A DNA stretch of 64,000 nucleotides from Carettochelys insculpta (lineage: Eukaryota > Chordata > Testudines > Carettochelyidae), in NCBI RefSeq assembly GCF_033958435.1, contig NC_134137.1, positions 238,808,501 to 238,872,500 on the forward strand, read 5' to 3'. How positions within the stretch are numbered: position 1 is the first letter of the stretch; the number at the start of each line of letters is the position of its first letter. The notes beneath the pieces were generated by a model. It was not told where the DNA came from. It made no database searches and saw only the letters and a list, made by a program, of their open reading frames with translations. The translations under genes were made by a program, and so were the position numbers. Below, piece after piece: positions 10,745 to 22,229 of this stretch.

Positions 10745-12890
10745 TGCAATAACCACGTTAGTCTGTTTCTGAACTCTTGAGTCTTAGAGTTTTTCCTTCT
10801 AAGACGAAGTTCCTTTGTGTGGCTTGCACGTATACTAATGAATGATGATGTGCCCTGTCATAACAATTGTCGACAGGTATTTCAATCTGATGATGTAGAT
10901 TCCCAGGATTTAGGATCAATGTTGAATTTTTTTCATGGCATTTTTGCAGGTATCCTTGAATCTTAGCTTTAGTCTTCCTCTTGTTCTCAACCCACATAAC
11001 AGTTCACTGAAGAGGATTTCTTTGGGAAGACATTTGTCACCCTTTCTTCTCACACGACCAAACCATCATAGTCTTTTGCTGTTGAGGATCACTATGAGGC
11101 TGGATATGCCAGATCTTGACAAGACATCTGCATTTGAAACTTTATCTTGCTAGTTGATATTCATAATTCTGCAGAGGCAGAGAAGATGGAAGCTGCTCAG
11201 TTTTTTCTCCTAGTTTGAGTAGATGGTCCATGCCTCAGAACTACATAGCAGGATACTCAATATACATGCCTGGTAGATTAGTACTTTTGTTTTCACTGTC
11301 CACTTAGGATTACTCCATGCTCATTTTGTAAGTCTGACAAAAATCATAGCTGCCTTCTGGGTTCTGATGTTCAGTTGTTCGTCCATGGATAGGTTTGTGG
11401 TGACAGTAGATTCAAGGTAACAGAATGGTTGAACTACATCTAATGGGCTGTTATCCAGAATGGCATTGGGTCACTGAGGTATACCTTGAGTGAATACAGC
11501 AGTTTACTTCATGCTTATGTCAAGGGAAAACAACTTGCAGGCTCTCGATAAAGAACCCATCAGTGACTGTAGCGTGTCTTCATTATGAGCGACGAGACCT
11601 GCATCATCTGCAAAGAGGAGTTCCCTGATGAGGATTTTCTTGACTTGAGTTTTGGCCTTGAGTCTTGCCAGGTTGTAGAGAGAGCCATCTAATCTTGTGT
11701 GGAGAAATATGTCACTGTGTGAGTTTTGAAATGTGCAATTTCGTAAAACTGAGAAGAATAAGCCAAAAAGGGTAGGGGCAAGAACACATCTTTGTTTGAC
11801 TCTGCTGTTCATTGCAAATGGTTCTGATGTGGATCCATCATATTGCACTGGTGCTTTCATGTTTTTGTGTTATGAGCATGAGTAGGGTCAGTGAGCAGCC
11901 AATTTTGTTTAATACTCTGTCTAGTCCGGATCTACCGACTGTGTCAAATGCCTTTAAGTCCACAAATGCTATGAATAACGGCTTTCCTTGTTCTCTACAT
12001 TTTTTCTGTAGCTGTTGAAGTGAGAAATTTGTGTCCAATGTTGACCTGCCAGCCCTGAAGCCACATTGTGTTTCTGGATAGACGCAATCTGTGATATTTT
12101 GCAGGTGTTTGAGAATGACATGGGCAAATGCTTTGCCTGCGATGCTCAGTAACGAGATGACTTTATAGTTGTTGCAGTCACCCTTGTCCCCTTTGTTTTT
12201 ATAGAGAGTGATGATGTTTGCATCCTTCATGTCATGTGGAACATCACCTGCTCCCCAACATTTTGGGAGTAAGTCACAGAGGAAGGGGAAGAGCACAGCC
12301 TTGTTTGCCTTCAGCACTTGAGCTGGGATTCTGTCATTTCCTGGTGCTTTTCCATTGGAGAGAGCATCGAGAGCTTGAAAGTTCATCCTCTGTAGGCTCT
12401 GCATCTAGCTTGGACATTTCTGGAAGAGTTGGGAGGAGGTTGTCAAGTTCAGCTTGTATTGTATGCTCATGGAAATAAAGATTTGAGTAGTGTCCCACTC
12501 ATCTGGACATCTGCACCTTTTTGTCTGTGATCACCTGTCCATTTAAATGCTTCAGTGGGGTGACTTTGGTAATGTTTGGTCTGAGTGCTTTCTTCAATCC
12601 GTCATATATGGTATTCAGGTTGCCCAAATGAGATGTCTTTTGAATAGGAGAACATAAGTCAGCCCAATACTTGTTTGCACACTGCATGGATTCTCTCCGA
12701 AGAAGAGATCTTGCGTGTCAAAGTTGATCTCTTGTACTTTGAGATGGGTTCTTTATGTTATTCAGATGTGCCTTGTGTTTTTCTTCGAGAGGAGGTCTAA
12801 GCATGTCAGACTTTTCATCGATCCAGTCTTTGTTAGAGAATTCCCCCTGGCAACAACTGTTCAACAACCTCACCAGCCTGTAAACATTTG
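10745..12890 (-). pseudogene. 5'-truncated non-LTR retrotransposon ORF (reverse transcriptase and C-terminal region)
   Basis: On the minus strand the pieces follow the order of a non-LTR ORF2. There is a linker before the RT (12499-12687), RT blocks at 11838-12404 (SLLSIAGK, ETQCGFRAGRST, AFVDLKAFDTVGRSGL), then 11504-11860 with the catalytic-type FADDAGLVAH and QRCVLAPTLFG. A C-terminal part near 10930-11130 contains GRVRRKG and KEILFSELL. Several frameshifts and stops separate these parts, so the copy is dead. The endonuclease and 5' end are missing. The wording of the RT blocks resembles the RTE/Rex-like elements often annotated as craniofacial-development-protein-2-like; I cannot settle the clade by eye. 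Confidence 0.8.
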
Positions 12891-12899
12891 AAGCAGATG

Positions 12900-14040
12900 A
12901 GATGATAGCCTTAGCGAATGATATTTCACTTGTGCCTGTGCCTCATGGAAGGAATACATGATTGGAGTAGACTGTCACTGAAAGAATTCTCACTGTCAAT
13001 AAGTTTGATCTCTAGTTTTTGCAGCTAAACTCAGAAGCTTGCTTCTCAGTGTGCAGGCTTGTTTTTCATTAATAGCAATTTTTGTTTTGTTTTGTTTTTT
13101 TGAGATTAGAGGCCAGACCCTCAACTGTTTTCAACCAATGTAGATTCATTGAGAGTGAAAGTGTTATGTCAGTGGACTCCAGGTGAGAGTCTGGCTCCAA
13201 GATTTTGGTTTGAATGATTTGTATATGAGATAAGTAGGGGGCGAAGGTGGGGGAGGATATGCTGTGTGCTTTATATTGACTTACAACTTGCGCAATCCCA
13301 CTAACTTAAGTAAGTAGCATGGGGTATAAAGAAGGGCAGAATCTGTCCCCTGACACCTACTCTGGTGGATATAGATGTCAGGGGTGCCAATTCTCAGGAC
13401 AAAACTGTCTTGGCAAATAGAATGTTCTAGATTGCAAATTCAAGGGGTGCAGGTGGTGGGTGTGCAAAAAGTAGAGAATGTAGACCTACAAAAACTATTC
13501 ATGAGGCAACTCTCCTCTTCCCCACAGAAAATGACAATGCTGCTGCTGTTACTCTTCTCTCTCTCATATCAAGGGACATTTGCATTTCATTTCTGAACAT
13601 GTATCTTTTTCTTGAGGCCTTGGCAGCCATTGCACTGTAGGCTTGTAAAGCCTCATACACCAAGGCTGGGTCCTGTCAGCACCCTTCAGAGTGATTGGTT
13701 AAAAGACAAAAAGGAGCATATAATGTGTGTGCATCAACTGCAGCAGATATTTCATCCCACATGGAACTCCTTCTTTAGTTGTGGTTATTGATTTTGATTA
13801 TTATTATAATTCTAGGGTTATTTAAATTAAAAAAACAACCCTCAAAATTAAATGCACAGGTCTGAGACTTTAATCACATCAATGATAGAAAATTCAAGTT
13901 AATATCACCTACAACTAGCTGCATATTGAGGAACAAAATATTCACTAACGATATTGAATGCTGGGAATGATTCCATTTTGATCCACTGCTGTTTGCAGCT
14001 CATACCATTCAGCACTAGCATGCTATTCAATACAGCTTTC
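12900..14040. other. No gene recognised; short TTTTG simple repeat
   Basis: A (TTTTG)n-type run lies at about 13080-13101. The retrotransposon homology on the minus side fades near 12890-13040. The frame at 13375-13596 has no recognisable domain. Confidence 0.5.
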
Positions 14041-14043
14041 CAG

Positions 14044-15058
14044 GGCTAAGTTTACATAGCAGGAGCTATTTCTGGGTACTGTGGTATCCCAAAATAGCTT
14101 CCCTTCATCCATGCAGTGTGCCCATGATTTTGAAATTTTTTTTTTTTTGAAATAACGGGTGCTCAACTTTGGCATCCCTGTACTCCTTGTTGCAGAAGGA
14201 GTTAGGGATGCTTTGAAATAGTGCTTTATTTCCACATGTGGCACCATTTAGACAGTGGCACATGCTCAAATAGCCTATTTCAAATCTGACTCGATATTGG
14301 CTACACAATTTGCATAGTGCGACTTGCATAGCTTATTTCGGCTACATCTACACTAGCACACTACGTTGAAGTAGCCTGTTTCGAAGTAAAGACATTGAAA
14401 TAGGCTACTTCGAAGTGTATTGTCTACATGTTCTCCAGGACTGGTGCCATCGACCGTCAGCATTGAAGTAGCGATGGGGAACATCAAAAGGAGCCTCCCT
14501 GGATGGAAATGCAGAGCGTCCACACACACACGTGTTCCCTGTCGAAATAAGGGGCCAACAAAGCCCCAAGCCGCTCCCTTAAAGGGCCCCTCACAGACAC
14601 ACTCGGCCTGCACAGCACGAGATCCATAGAGCCAACAACCAGTTGCAGACCCTGTGCATGCAGCACGGACCCCCAGCTGTAGCAGCAGCAGCCAGAAGCC
14701 CTGGGCTAAGGGCTGCTGCACACAGTGACCACAGAGCCCCGCAGGGGCTGGACAGAGCGTCTCTCAAACCCTCAGCTGAGGGCTGCCATGGAAGACCCCG
14801 CTATTTCGAAGTAGCAGGATGCGGATCATCTGTACATGCCCTACTTCAAAGTTGAACATCGAAGTAGGGCGCTATTCTCATCTTCGGATGGGAATAGTGA
14901 TTTCGATGTCTCGCTGCCTAACGTCGATTTTAATGTCGAAATAGCTCACGGCGTGTGTAGATGCAGCATGTGCTATTTCGACATTGCGACGGCTACTTTG
15001 AAGTAGCTGGCTAGTGTAGATGCACCCTTCATATTTAGGCTGTTGTGTAGACATAGCC
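14044..15058. mobile_element. Outer MITE interrupted by a second MITE
   Basis: The ends GGCTAAGTTTACATAGCAGG (left) and GGCTATGTCTACACAACAGC (right, reverse complement) form imperfect inverted repeats. Only the left ~295 bases and the right ~30 bases belong to this element; the middle is the inserted element at 14340-15027. It has no coding capacity and includes a poly-T run near 14137-14150. Confidence 0.6.
14340..15027. mobile_element. Harbinger-derived non-autonomous element, TTC duplication (nested)
   Basis: The left end GGCTACATCTACACTAGC and the reverse complement of the right end GGGTGCATCTACACTAGC are inverted repeats. TTC flanks both sides (14337-14339 and 15028-15030). Both subterminal parts are rich in TTCGAAGTAG motifs, also found at the ends of the Harbinger transposon at 57.7 kb, so this is probably an internal-deletion derivative of that family. 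The frame at 14353-14721 (minus) has no intact transposase domain. Confidence 0.75.
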
Positions 15059-15084
15059 TAGAAGACATACTATAGCTCAAGCAA

Positions 15085-15195
15085 GATATGGGATTGATGC
15101 AAGAATTGCTGGATGAAATTCTATGGCCTGCTCTGTTCAAGAGGTCATATTAGATAATTGTAAAGGTCCCTTCTGACCTTAAAAATCTATGAATC
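15085..15195 (+). repeat. CR1 LINE 3' end fragment
   Basis: The sequence ends with the CR1-type tail: TTCTATGGCCTGC, AAGAGGTCATATTAGAT, AAGGTCCCTTCTGACC and CTATGAATC. Only the terminal untranslated part is present; it is a 5'-truncated copy, the usual state of CR1. Confidence 0.75.
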
Positions 15196-15199
15196 GGTA

Positions 15200-16600
15200 T
15201 TCAAAAATACTCAGGCTATCTGGATAGGTCAAAAACCTTGAACATGCATTGTTTCAAAATCATCTAGTTTTATGATCCAGTTGCAGAATCTAGTCAAGAT
15301 TTTCCAGTGAAAACTTGAAAAGATCTTTTTGTCATGAAATATTTTTGTTCAGTTATTAAGAGGGGAAAACACAAAACTTTTCAATCTATCTTTGGATCAG
15401 TAAAGCTAGTTTCCTTCAGACTGTCTCCAATCATTTTGTATTTTGTGTTGTGAAGTGATGTGGCCTCCCACCAAGCCAGAGAAGCCGAGATCCCCCATCA
15501 TGTCCAAGCAGGCAGTCAGAACTGCTTGTTCCCTCCCACCAAGAGTCACGAAGGGGAGGCATAAAAGGCTCAGAATGGGAGGCTCAGCTGGGCTCAGACT
15601 CCAAAGGATATATATGTCTCCTACCTTCTCTGACCAGTGGATCTTGCAGCAGAACCCAGTGAAGTGCTGCCTGCAGAGAAGCCTGTGCCTACTATAGACC
15701 TGCTCAGACTTCTTTGGGCCACCTACCTGGAGGAGAGAGAAGATACCCCATGGAGGCAGGTGCAGCCAGAGGGGAGGGGTGAAGTAGCCCAAGGCAGATG
15801 TTTCCAGGCTGTCTGTAGCTCTGACTGAGCCATGGTCAGCATGTTGTGGTGGAACTCCTTGCTGACCCGGTGACAGAATCCACCTTCACCCTCTAGGGTG
15901 ATAACCTCTCCTGTTCAGGTTAAGAGACCTGCATGTTTGCTCTGCCCGGCATCAAAGGCTGAGCAGGTAATTGACTCCTCAGAGTTTGTTGTACCCTTGA
16001 CTAAAAATCTCGGTGCTGAATGAGTCCGTGTTGCAGTGCCCTGGCTTCAAAGGCCCAGCCCCAGATGTTCATGTTCAACATGTCTATACCTGTAGGGCCC
16101 TGGAGTCCTGAGGTTGCTGTGCTTGCAGCATCACAACTTAATGGACTCAGGGGCTACAGGGTGCTGCATTGGCTGTGTCCCTCCTATCAAGGCACAGGGA
16201 CCCTCGGTTACAGGTTGCCAAAGGGGCCCAGAGGCCGTTGACTGTTGGAGTGCGTTTAGCCCTCTGGGCCAACCAGGACATTTTTAGTTCCTACAGATAC
16301 AAGGTAGTGACTGCAATGGCATAGTAAGGCATTGTGGCCTCTCTGCAACCCGGAGATGGAGGAACAACCACCACTCAAACACACAGAGGTGAGACACCCT
16401 CCCTAGGACAAGTTTAACTAGGAATATATTCTGAATGTCGATGGAGTATCTGTCACCATCAATCTGCTCATGTTAAAATCAGTCAGGCATTTTATAGGCC
16501 CTCCCCTAATGTGGTTAAATCTTTTGGAAGGTGTCTTTAGCAAATATCATTCCAGTGCTGCTTGTTTTGGCCTTTTTAATGTTTAGGCTTCTCCTCCACG
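15200..16600. other. No gene recognised
   Basis: Short open frames at 15443-15828 and 16020-16241 overlap on both strands, lack domains and are not supported as exons. No repeat termini were recognised. Confidence 0.45.
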
Positions 16601-16603
16601 GTG

Positions 16604-16715
16604 AGGCAGAACTGTTCTAGCACTGGCCTAGGATTGTGAAAATCTGGGTTTAATTCTGACGTCTGTCACAGGCTTCCTGTGTAACATTTGGCAAGTCAGT
16701 GAGGCCTCGATGCAT
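16604..16715 (+). repeat. MIR-like relic (weak)
   Basis: ACTGGCCTAGGATTGTGAAA, TCTGGGTTTAATTCTGAC and TGTAACATTTGGCAAGTCA follow the order of a MIR-type SINE head and core on the plus strand. The copy is strongly diverged. Confidence 0.4.
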
Positions 16716-16719
16716 GAAA

Positions 16720-19700
16720 AAAGTCAGGCCTGTGATGCTTAGTATCATAACTCTTAACGTTCACTGATCACCGAGACTCCCAAACGCTGAGTTAGGCACC
16801 TCAGCTCCAAAACAATGAATAGGAACGCATGGATGCCATTGCGTATGTCTGCACTGCAAAGAAAAACCTGCAATAGCCCCAGGTCTCAGATCTCAGGTCC
16901 ATGGGCTTTGGCTTGTAGGGCGGGGGGCTAAAAACAGCCCTGTGGACGCATGGGCTTTGAGATCCCTCCTCCCACCCTTGTTTTGATGTGACTTGGGACA
17001 ATCCTGGAAAATGCAGGCCTGAGACAAAGTGTATTTAGATAGCTGGGCAGAGTACTGGAGTTTCATGGATGTTTGCAAAGTGAGTTGTGAAGAGAGTACA
17101 TATTTGAAAAGCTCATAGGGGGACCTACCAAGAGTTAAAAGGTGTCCGAAAGTGGCATTGACGTTGGTGGTTTCAGGGGATAGCCTGTGAAAGCTTTCCT
17201 TAGCAGCTGTTGCAAAAGTTTTCCTCGTAATAGAAGCAGGCCTAGAAGCCAAAGGTATGGATAGGGCAGAGTGCATAATCCCTGGGTCTGAGGTGTTCTG
17301 GATACTTTTGGATTAGGAGTCCAGCTGTCTTGTCATTTGTGTGTCTGTTTGCAATTGAGTAAACTAAATCAACTTCATGGTGCCAAGAATTATTTTTTGT
17401 GCCTGTAATTGGGGTGCTCAGGTTGCAAGGAATTAAAGGGGTTGTTGGTTGTAATGAAGTGAACACGTGTATGGGTAAGATGTTCCTATAAAATGAATTA
17501 AGCCAGCTGTATAGATAGCTGTTGGAACTTTTCCAGGAGAGAACCTACCCATCCAGAAGGAATGTGCGAGCAAGTGTAACCCACCCATCTATGTGTGGTT
17601 AGCTGTCCCATGGAGTGGTACCTAGACCACTTCACAGGCAAACAGTAAGTGTCTTCGACAGCCTAAGCTGAGAGCCAGTTGGCCTTTAGCTCAAGCTACA
17701 GAGGTGCCTACACTAACCTCCAGAGGACCAAGATGTGAGTCTGCCTGAGGGCAGTTACACAAACAGAAAACCTCAACCTCCTTGTGCGTATAAAAGTGCA
17801 TTGTTGCTCATTTGCCAGGGAACTCTATTGGCCATGTGTTTTTATCTTTTGCTAAAGTTCTCATTTTGAAAAAGCAATAAAAAATCAGATTAGTAACATT
17901 TCCCAGCTCCTCCAGGAGGTATTTAAACCTCTTGGAGAATCACAGTGGAGATTGAAAACATTGTTGAATTAGCCATAAGTATGTTTTTAAAGAAGGGATA
18001 ATTCTCCTGTCAAGCCTATAACATACAAACTGCTTATTAAGTGCCTACGAAACTTTTTGTCTTCTTCCATGAGTGTGGAAAAAGAGCTGGTTGGGCAAAC
18101 TGCAGTCTCTCCTCTCCTCTTTCCACCTCCACCCTCAACGCCTTTATATCTGCCTTATGTTCCACATCGTCCTTACTCACTTTTGACTAGTTTGATGAAG
18201 GTATTTGGGCACCTAATCACTTTTGAAAAATCATCCTATATATCTGCCTGCTTTAAATCTGCATATTTGGCGATATGAGTCCCCTACTGTGAATAAAAGC
18301 GTAGTGTGTGCTATGTGTTAGTCAAGGAAGTCTCACGGGCTAAGGACTAGATTCACTAAAACTGGCACAAGAAGGTATAACTAGCCTGTTTCTGTCCATC
18401 GTGTCCTGAATGGAATGTCTTATTTAACATTGTATTTCCACCCACAAGCTTTTTGAGAGAAACAGAGGGTTAAAAAAAAAAAAGACTCGAGGCTCGTTGA
18501 AGGAGGGGTGGGGAATATTTTTAGCCACCTGTTAAGTTGGCACATCTATGCGGGGCTAACGCTATTTTTAGGGCTTTGTGGTAGGCTGGACCTCACTCAT
18601 TATTGAAGAGTTGACCAGTAACATAACAACAATGGGTATGAAATGGACCTTAGGTGGGTAAGACCAGGCATAAATCTTTCCCAAATATCTAAATATTCTT
18701 CTCAGATTCTACTTCATCCATTCTACGATGCCTCCCATCAATTGCTACAACTGCTTCAACTCTGAGACCAAAAGAATTGTAGGTGCTGCAAAATCCTAAT
18801 TTGGGAGCTGGAGAAATGGAATAGCTAACCCTGAGTCTAACCTTTGCTTGCTGTAAAGCTATTGAGGATGTATTAATGTTCTTAAACAGGTCTCTTCCCT
18901 TGTTTCATTGACTCACTCCCTCAGAACCTCTCCTAGCCCTTGATTTGGCTGTCACTGCAGCCTCTGAAATTAGTGTTGCTGAGTTACGCTTTTTAAATTG
19001 GGGTCTAGGGATTCTCTGATATTTTCCCAAAGGGAAAAGTCTAAGGCAGTGTTTCGCTCACTTGAGAGCTTTTCAGGTGATGATTCAGCATCCTGTCTTC
19101 TAAAGATTGCATTTGAGGTTAACAAAATGAGCATAGTAGGTGCACCAGTGATGAAATATTAGCCGTTCAAGTCATGTCCTGGCTTTGTACACAATCACAA
19201 TTCTTGGTAGGTGCAGGAGATACATTTTCCAGGACTTGTTACTTGTTCATTTTCATTTCAGATTCAATAGTAATCAGATAACTGGCCATTCAGGAGTTTC
19301 CAAGTTCTCACTATACTGTGTACTATAGTCATTCAGCACTTTAACAAGTGCAGAGCTCATACTTTCTTGCTCCAAGGTCCCAGGAGTTAACGAAAAATCT
19401 CCCAGGATTGTTAGTGTACGGGCCTTTTGCACCCGGTTCAGGAGCTGTGACTCCATCCAGTAGAGGGCAGTAGTACACAGTGTCAGGTTCATTCTTGTAT
19501 GCCATTAAAGTCAATGAAACAACGCATGTATGTGAAGTTAAATATGGGCATACACTTTGGAGCATCTGGATCTTAGTTAATAGCTTTCTCTTTCCCTGAA
19601 TCTAAAGCAGGTTATGTTATGTATTCCAATAGCTTCATGGGATAGTCTCATCAGCATGGTGACTGACAGATAGACTTGTTTTTAATGGTGGCAATTAGAT

Positions 19701-20300
19701 TTTTCTTACCTCCAATCCTCCTCATCCTTCTGTGTCATGAGATGCTTATAATACTGAAAATATCAGACCTAATTCTGTCATACCATAGCAATCACATGAC
19801 ATTATCCATTATTTGGAAGCATGGTTTAAAATTTTTTTGCTTGTAAGTATATAGTTAATCTGTTTCACAATTGTGTTTTCACAATTTGTATTGTCACACC
19901 ACAAAGACACGTGACTTGAGCCACGTAATTAATCAATATTGCACTTAATAGTCAGACTATAGTCTAGGAGTTAGTTAAATACATGATGTATATGCCTGTC
20001 AATTGCTGCTTTTCTATAAATATTTTAATGTAAGATAAACATGCTGATGTAAGCCTGGAATCCTTTAATTGAATTCTGTGTAGTTATTGTGTTTATATCA
20101 CTTTCACTGCAGAATCTGGCCAACTGTAAAAAGTAGGACAAAAGTTAAACATTTTTAAGACTGCAAATAGTGTCCCCCTCAACCCTGATGAATGCTTTCC
20201 TTGCACTGAAGGACGTGAAAACAATCCAGCCTGTCTCAGATGCTAATAAATGTAATAGGCTTCTCCCATTTGCCTGAAATCCTACTTTAAAGAGAAACAT
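16720..20300. other. No gene recognised; one MITE end and an unclassified repeat-like patch
   Basis: A segment starting near 16840 (GCGTATGTCTGCACTGCAAA) resembles one end of a MITE, but I do not find its partner. The patch 19274-19500 on the minus strand (ACTGCCCTCTACTGGATGGA) reads like an old dispersed repeat, yet I cannot name it. A poly-A run lies near 18471-18483. No host exons are supported. Confidence 0.45.
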
Positions 20301-20779
20301 CAGTCTAGTGAATAGTACCAGAGAGGTAGCCATGTCAGTCTGTATTCCAACAAAACAAAATAGCAGAAATGTAGCACTTTAAAGACTAACAAAATGATTT
20401 TGGCAGTGGGGTTTTTTGCAAGGAAAAAATCCAGGATTAGTATTACTGTGGTGTAGCCTGTGGTTGCTTGTGAGAATCTTTCTCGGGTTAGGAAGTTGTC
20501 TATAGGAAAGGACAGGCATGTCACCTAGAGCCTTCTGGAGTGTAGCATGATGATCTAGAATAGATTGTAGGTTTTTAAGGATACGTTTCATGGGTTTGAG
20601 TTGGGAGCTATAAGTCACGACAGGTGGTATTCTGTTATTGATCTTCTGGGGCCTATCTTGAAGTAGCTGGTTTCTGAGTATTCATCTGGACCTGTCAGTT
20701 TGGATTTTTTACTTCTCATGGTGGATAATTAAGTTTTGTGAATGTTTGGTAGAGGTCTCGTAGTTTTGGTCTCCGTCCG

Positions 20780-21250
20780 CTGCCAACTTTGTTCACATAT
20801 TTATTCTGGGGATACCATCACTGGATCTAACCATGTTAGTTACAAAATCAAAGGCACATTCTCATGCACTTCCAGCAACATTATACATGCCATTATGTGC
20901 CAACAATACCCTGGCACTATGTACATTGGACAGTGTAGCCAAAACCTTGCCAAAGAATAAATAGACACAGAGAAGATATCAAGAAACTCAATACACATAA
21001 GCCAGTCAGTGAACACTTCAATGGAATGGGCCATTCTGTTAAAGACCTGAGGATTTATGTCCTAGAGCAAAAAGAATTTAAAGACAGATTAGAATGAGAA
21101 ATTTGTGAATTGGACTTCAGATTCAAATTTGACACATTAACATGTGGTATGAACAGAGACATCAATTACCTCACCCATTACAAAGACTGCTTTCTTTCCT
21201 TTGATGCTCCTAATTATCTCAGCCAGGACAATTAACATCCTCCTGCCCCT
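20780..21250 (+). pseudogene. Penelope-like GIY-YIG endonuclease fragment
   Basis: The translated frame contains a Cys/His-rich linker (CQLCSHIYSGDT), SNHVSYKIKGTFSCTS, and MYIGQ, followed in shifted frames by HRE-type and GHSVKDLR-like stretches. Stops occur soon after MYIGQ. In the family, the GIY-YIG domain cuts target DNA at the C-terminus of the single RT-EN protein. The RT part lies inverted on the left, and the YIG-type motif here reads MYIGQ. No function is expected. Confidence 0.7.
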
Positions 21251-21357
21251 CATCCCCTTCCTTCAGTTCTATGTATTTGATTTGTCAGTTTTTATTGCAA
21301 TTTTTTTTTGGTCTTCTGTACTTATAAATGTCAGTCTGTATTGGAAATTAGATTAAT

Positions 21358-21384
21358 CTAATGAAGTGGGTCTGTCCCATGAAA
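21358..21384 (+). ncRNA. Hammerhead-ribozyme-like core, degenerate
   Basis: CTAATGA is followed by GTGGG-TCTGT-CCCAT and GAAA. The first core motif differs at one position (CTGATGA to CTAATGA) and stem II has a wobble at the base. This is the terminal repeat of the Penelope-like copy. Confidence 0.4.
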
Positions 21385-21555
21385 GCTCATCACTGAATAA
21401 ATCATTTCATCAATCTTATGAGTTCATCAAGAATGTTCCAGTCCTGTGGTTATCTTTGTCAAACACCTTCTTCTAGAGCTTCATTAAGCTCTTTAATGTA
21501 TCCTTACGCAATCTTTTTGAATACTTTTTCATTTGTCAACCCAGCATGATCAGTA

Positions 21556-21713
21556 TCAGAGAGGTAGCCGTGTTAGTCTGTATCTTCAAAAACAACAAGA
21601 AGTTCTGTGGCACCTTATAGACTAACAGATATTTTGGAGCATAAGCTTTCGTGGGCAAAGACCTACTTCATCAGATGTTAGTGTGTTAGTCCATAAGGTG
21701 CCACAGGACTTCC
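21556..21713 (-). mobile_element. Short Penelope-derived terminal repeat with hammerhead-like core
   Basis: Read on the minus strand, the element ends in ACACGGCTACCTCTCTGA and carries a hammerhead-type arrangement. CTGATGA (21668-21674) is followed by a GTAGG/CCCAC stem with loop (21651-21667), GAAA (21647-21650), a tiny stem III GC-TTAT-GC (21639-21646) and TC at the expected cleavage site. The parts 21602-21627 and 21675-21712 are inverted repeats (ACTAACA against TGTTAGT, then CTTATAG/CCATAAG and GTGCCAC), giving a long helix at the stem I position. This is the best-preserved core in the window. Caveats are the extra A between CTGATGA and stem II, one stem II mismatch and an internal loop before stem I pairing. 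Confidence 0.65.
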
Positions 21714-22229
21714 AGCATGATCGGTGGTTCTAGCTAGTCATACCTAAACTAAGCGTGATTCCATCTGCCCTATTGCTGCCCAACAGCTTTTCAGATTCAA
21801 ACATATGTACCTATAGATATATTTCCTTTTACACTATAGCTGTGTCTACACTAGGCATTATTTTGGAAAGTCCAGACCCTCTTTTAAAAATGAAGCGGAA
21901 GAAATACGGCCCAGCTTCTGAAACTGCTCTTCCAAACATAAAATAGGGGAAGCCACCCCTTTCGAAAGCTTATTTTGAAAGAAGGTGCTGCCATCATCTT
22001 TCAAAAGAGCGGAGTCCGCCATGGCGCCGATCAGCTGGGATGTGGAGATGTGCTGCCCAGCACCTGTGGGGCTTTGTGGTGGATGAGTGCAGCAGCCTTT
22101 AAAGCCATGTGCACCCAGAAACCCCATTGCAGGAAGTTGAGAGTGTGCAGGCAGCAGCCATCACATGTGGTGCCCCTGAACACCTCAGCAAGACTCCCAG
22201 CAGCTATCAGAGCAGCGTGGCCACCAACC

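Larger units (their letters stand above)
20312..21425. mobile_element. Rearranged Penelope-like element with GIY-YIG region
   Basis: The left part (about 20312-20720) reads on the minus strand and contains, after its terminal tail, the end of the reverse-transcriptase/linker region (LKPMKRILKNLQSIL, SYRQLPNPRKILTSNH, FPCKKPHC). The right part (about 20775-21425) reads on the plus strand and continues the same protein from RCQLCSHIYSGDT through the GIY-YIG endonuclease region (TMYIGQ), with stops. It ends in the element tail with a hammerhead-like core. The left segment ends where the right one begins, so the copy looks like a 5' inversion of the kind made by twin priming. It cannot be active. 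Confidence 0.75.

Noticed and set aside
19274..19565. Possible host exon on the minus strand
   Set aside because: The segment looks like an old dispersed repeat and has no splice-site pair or known domain.
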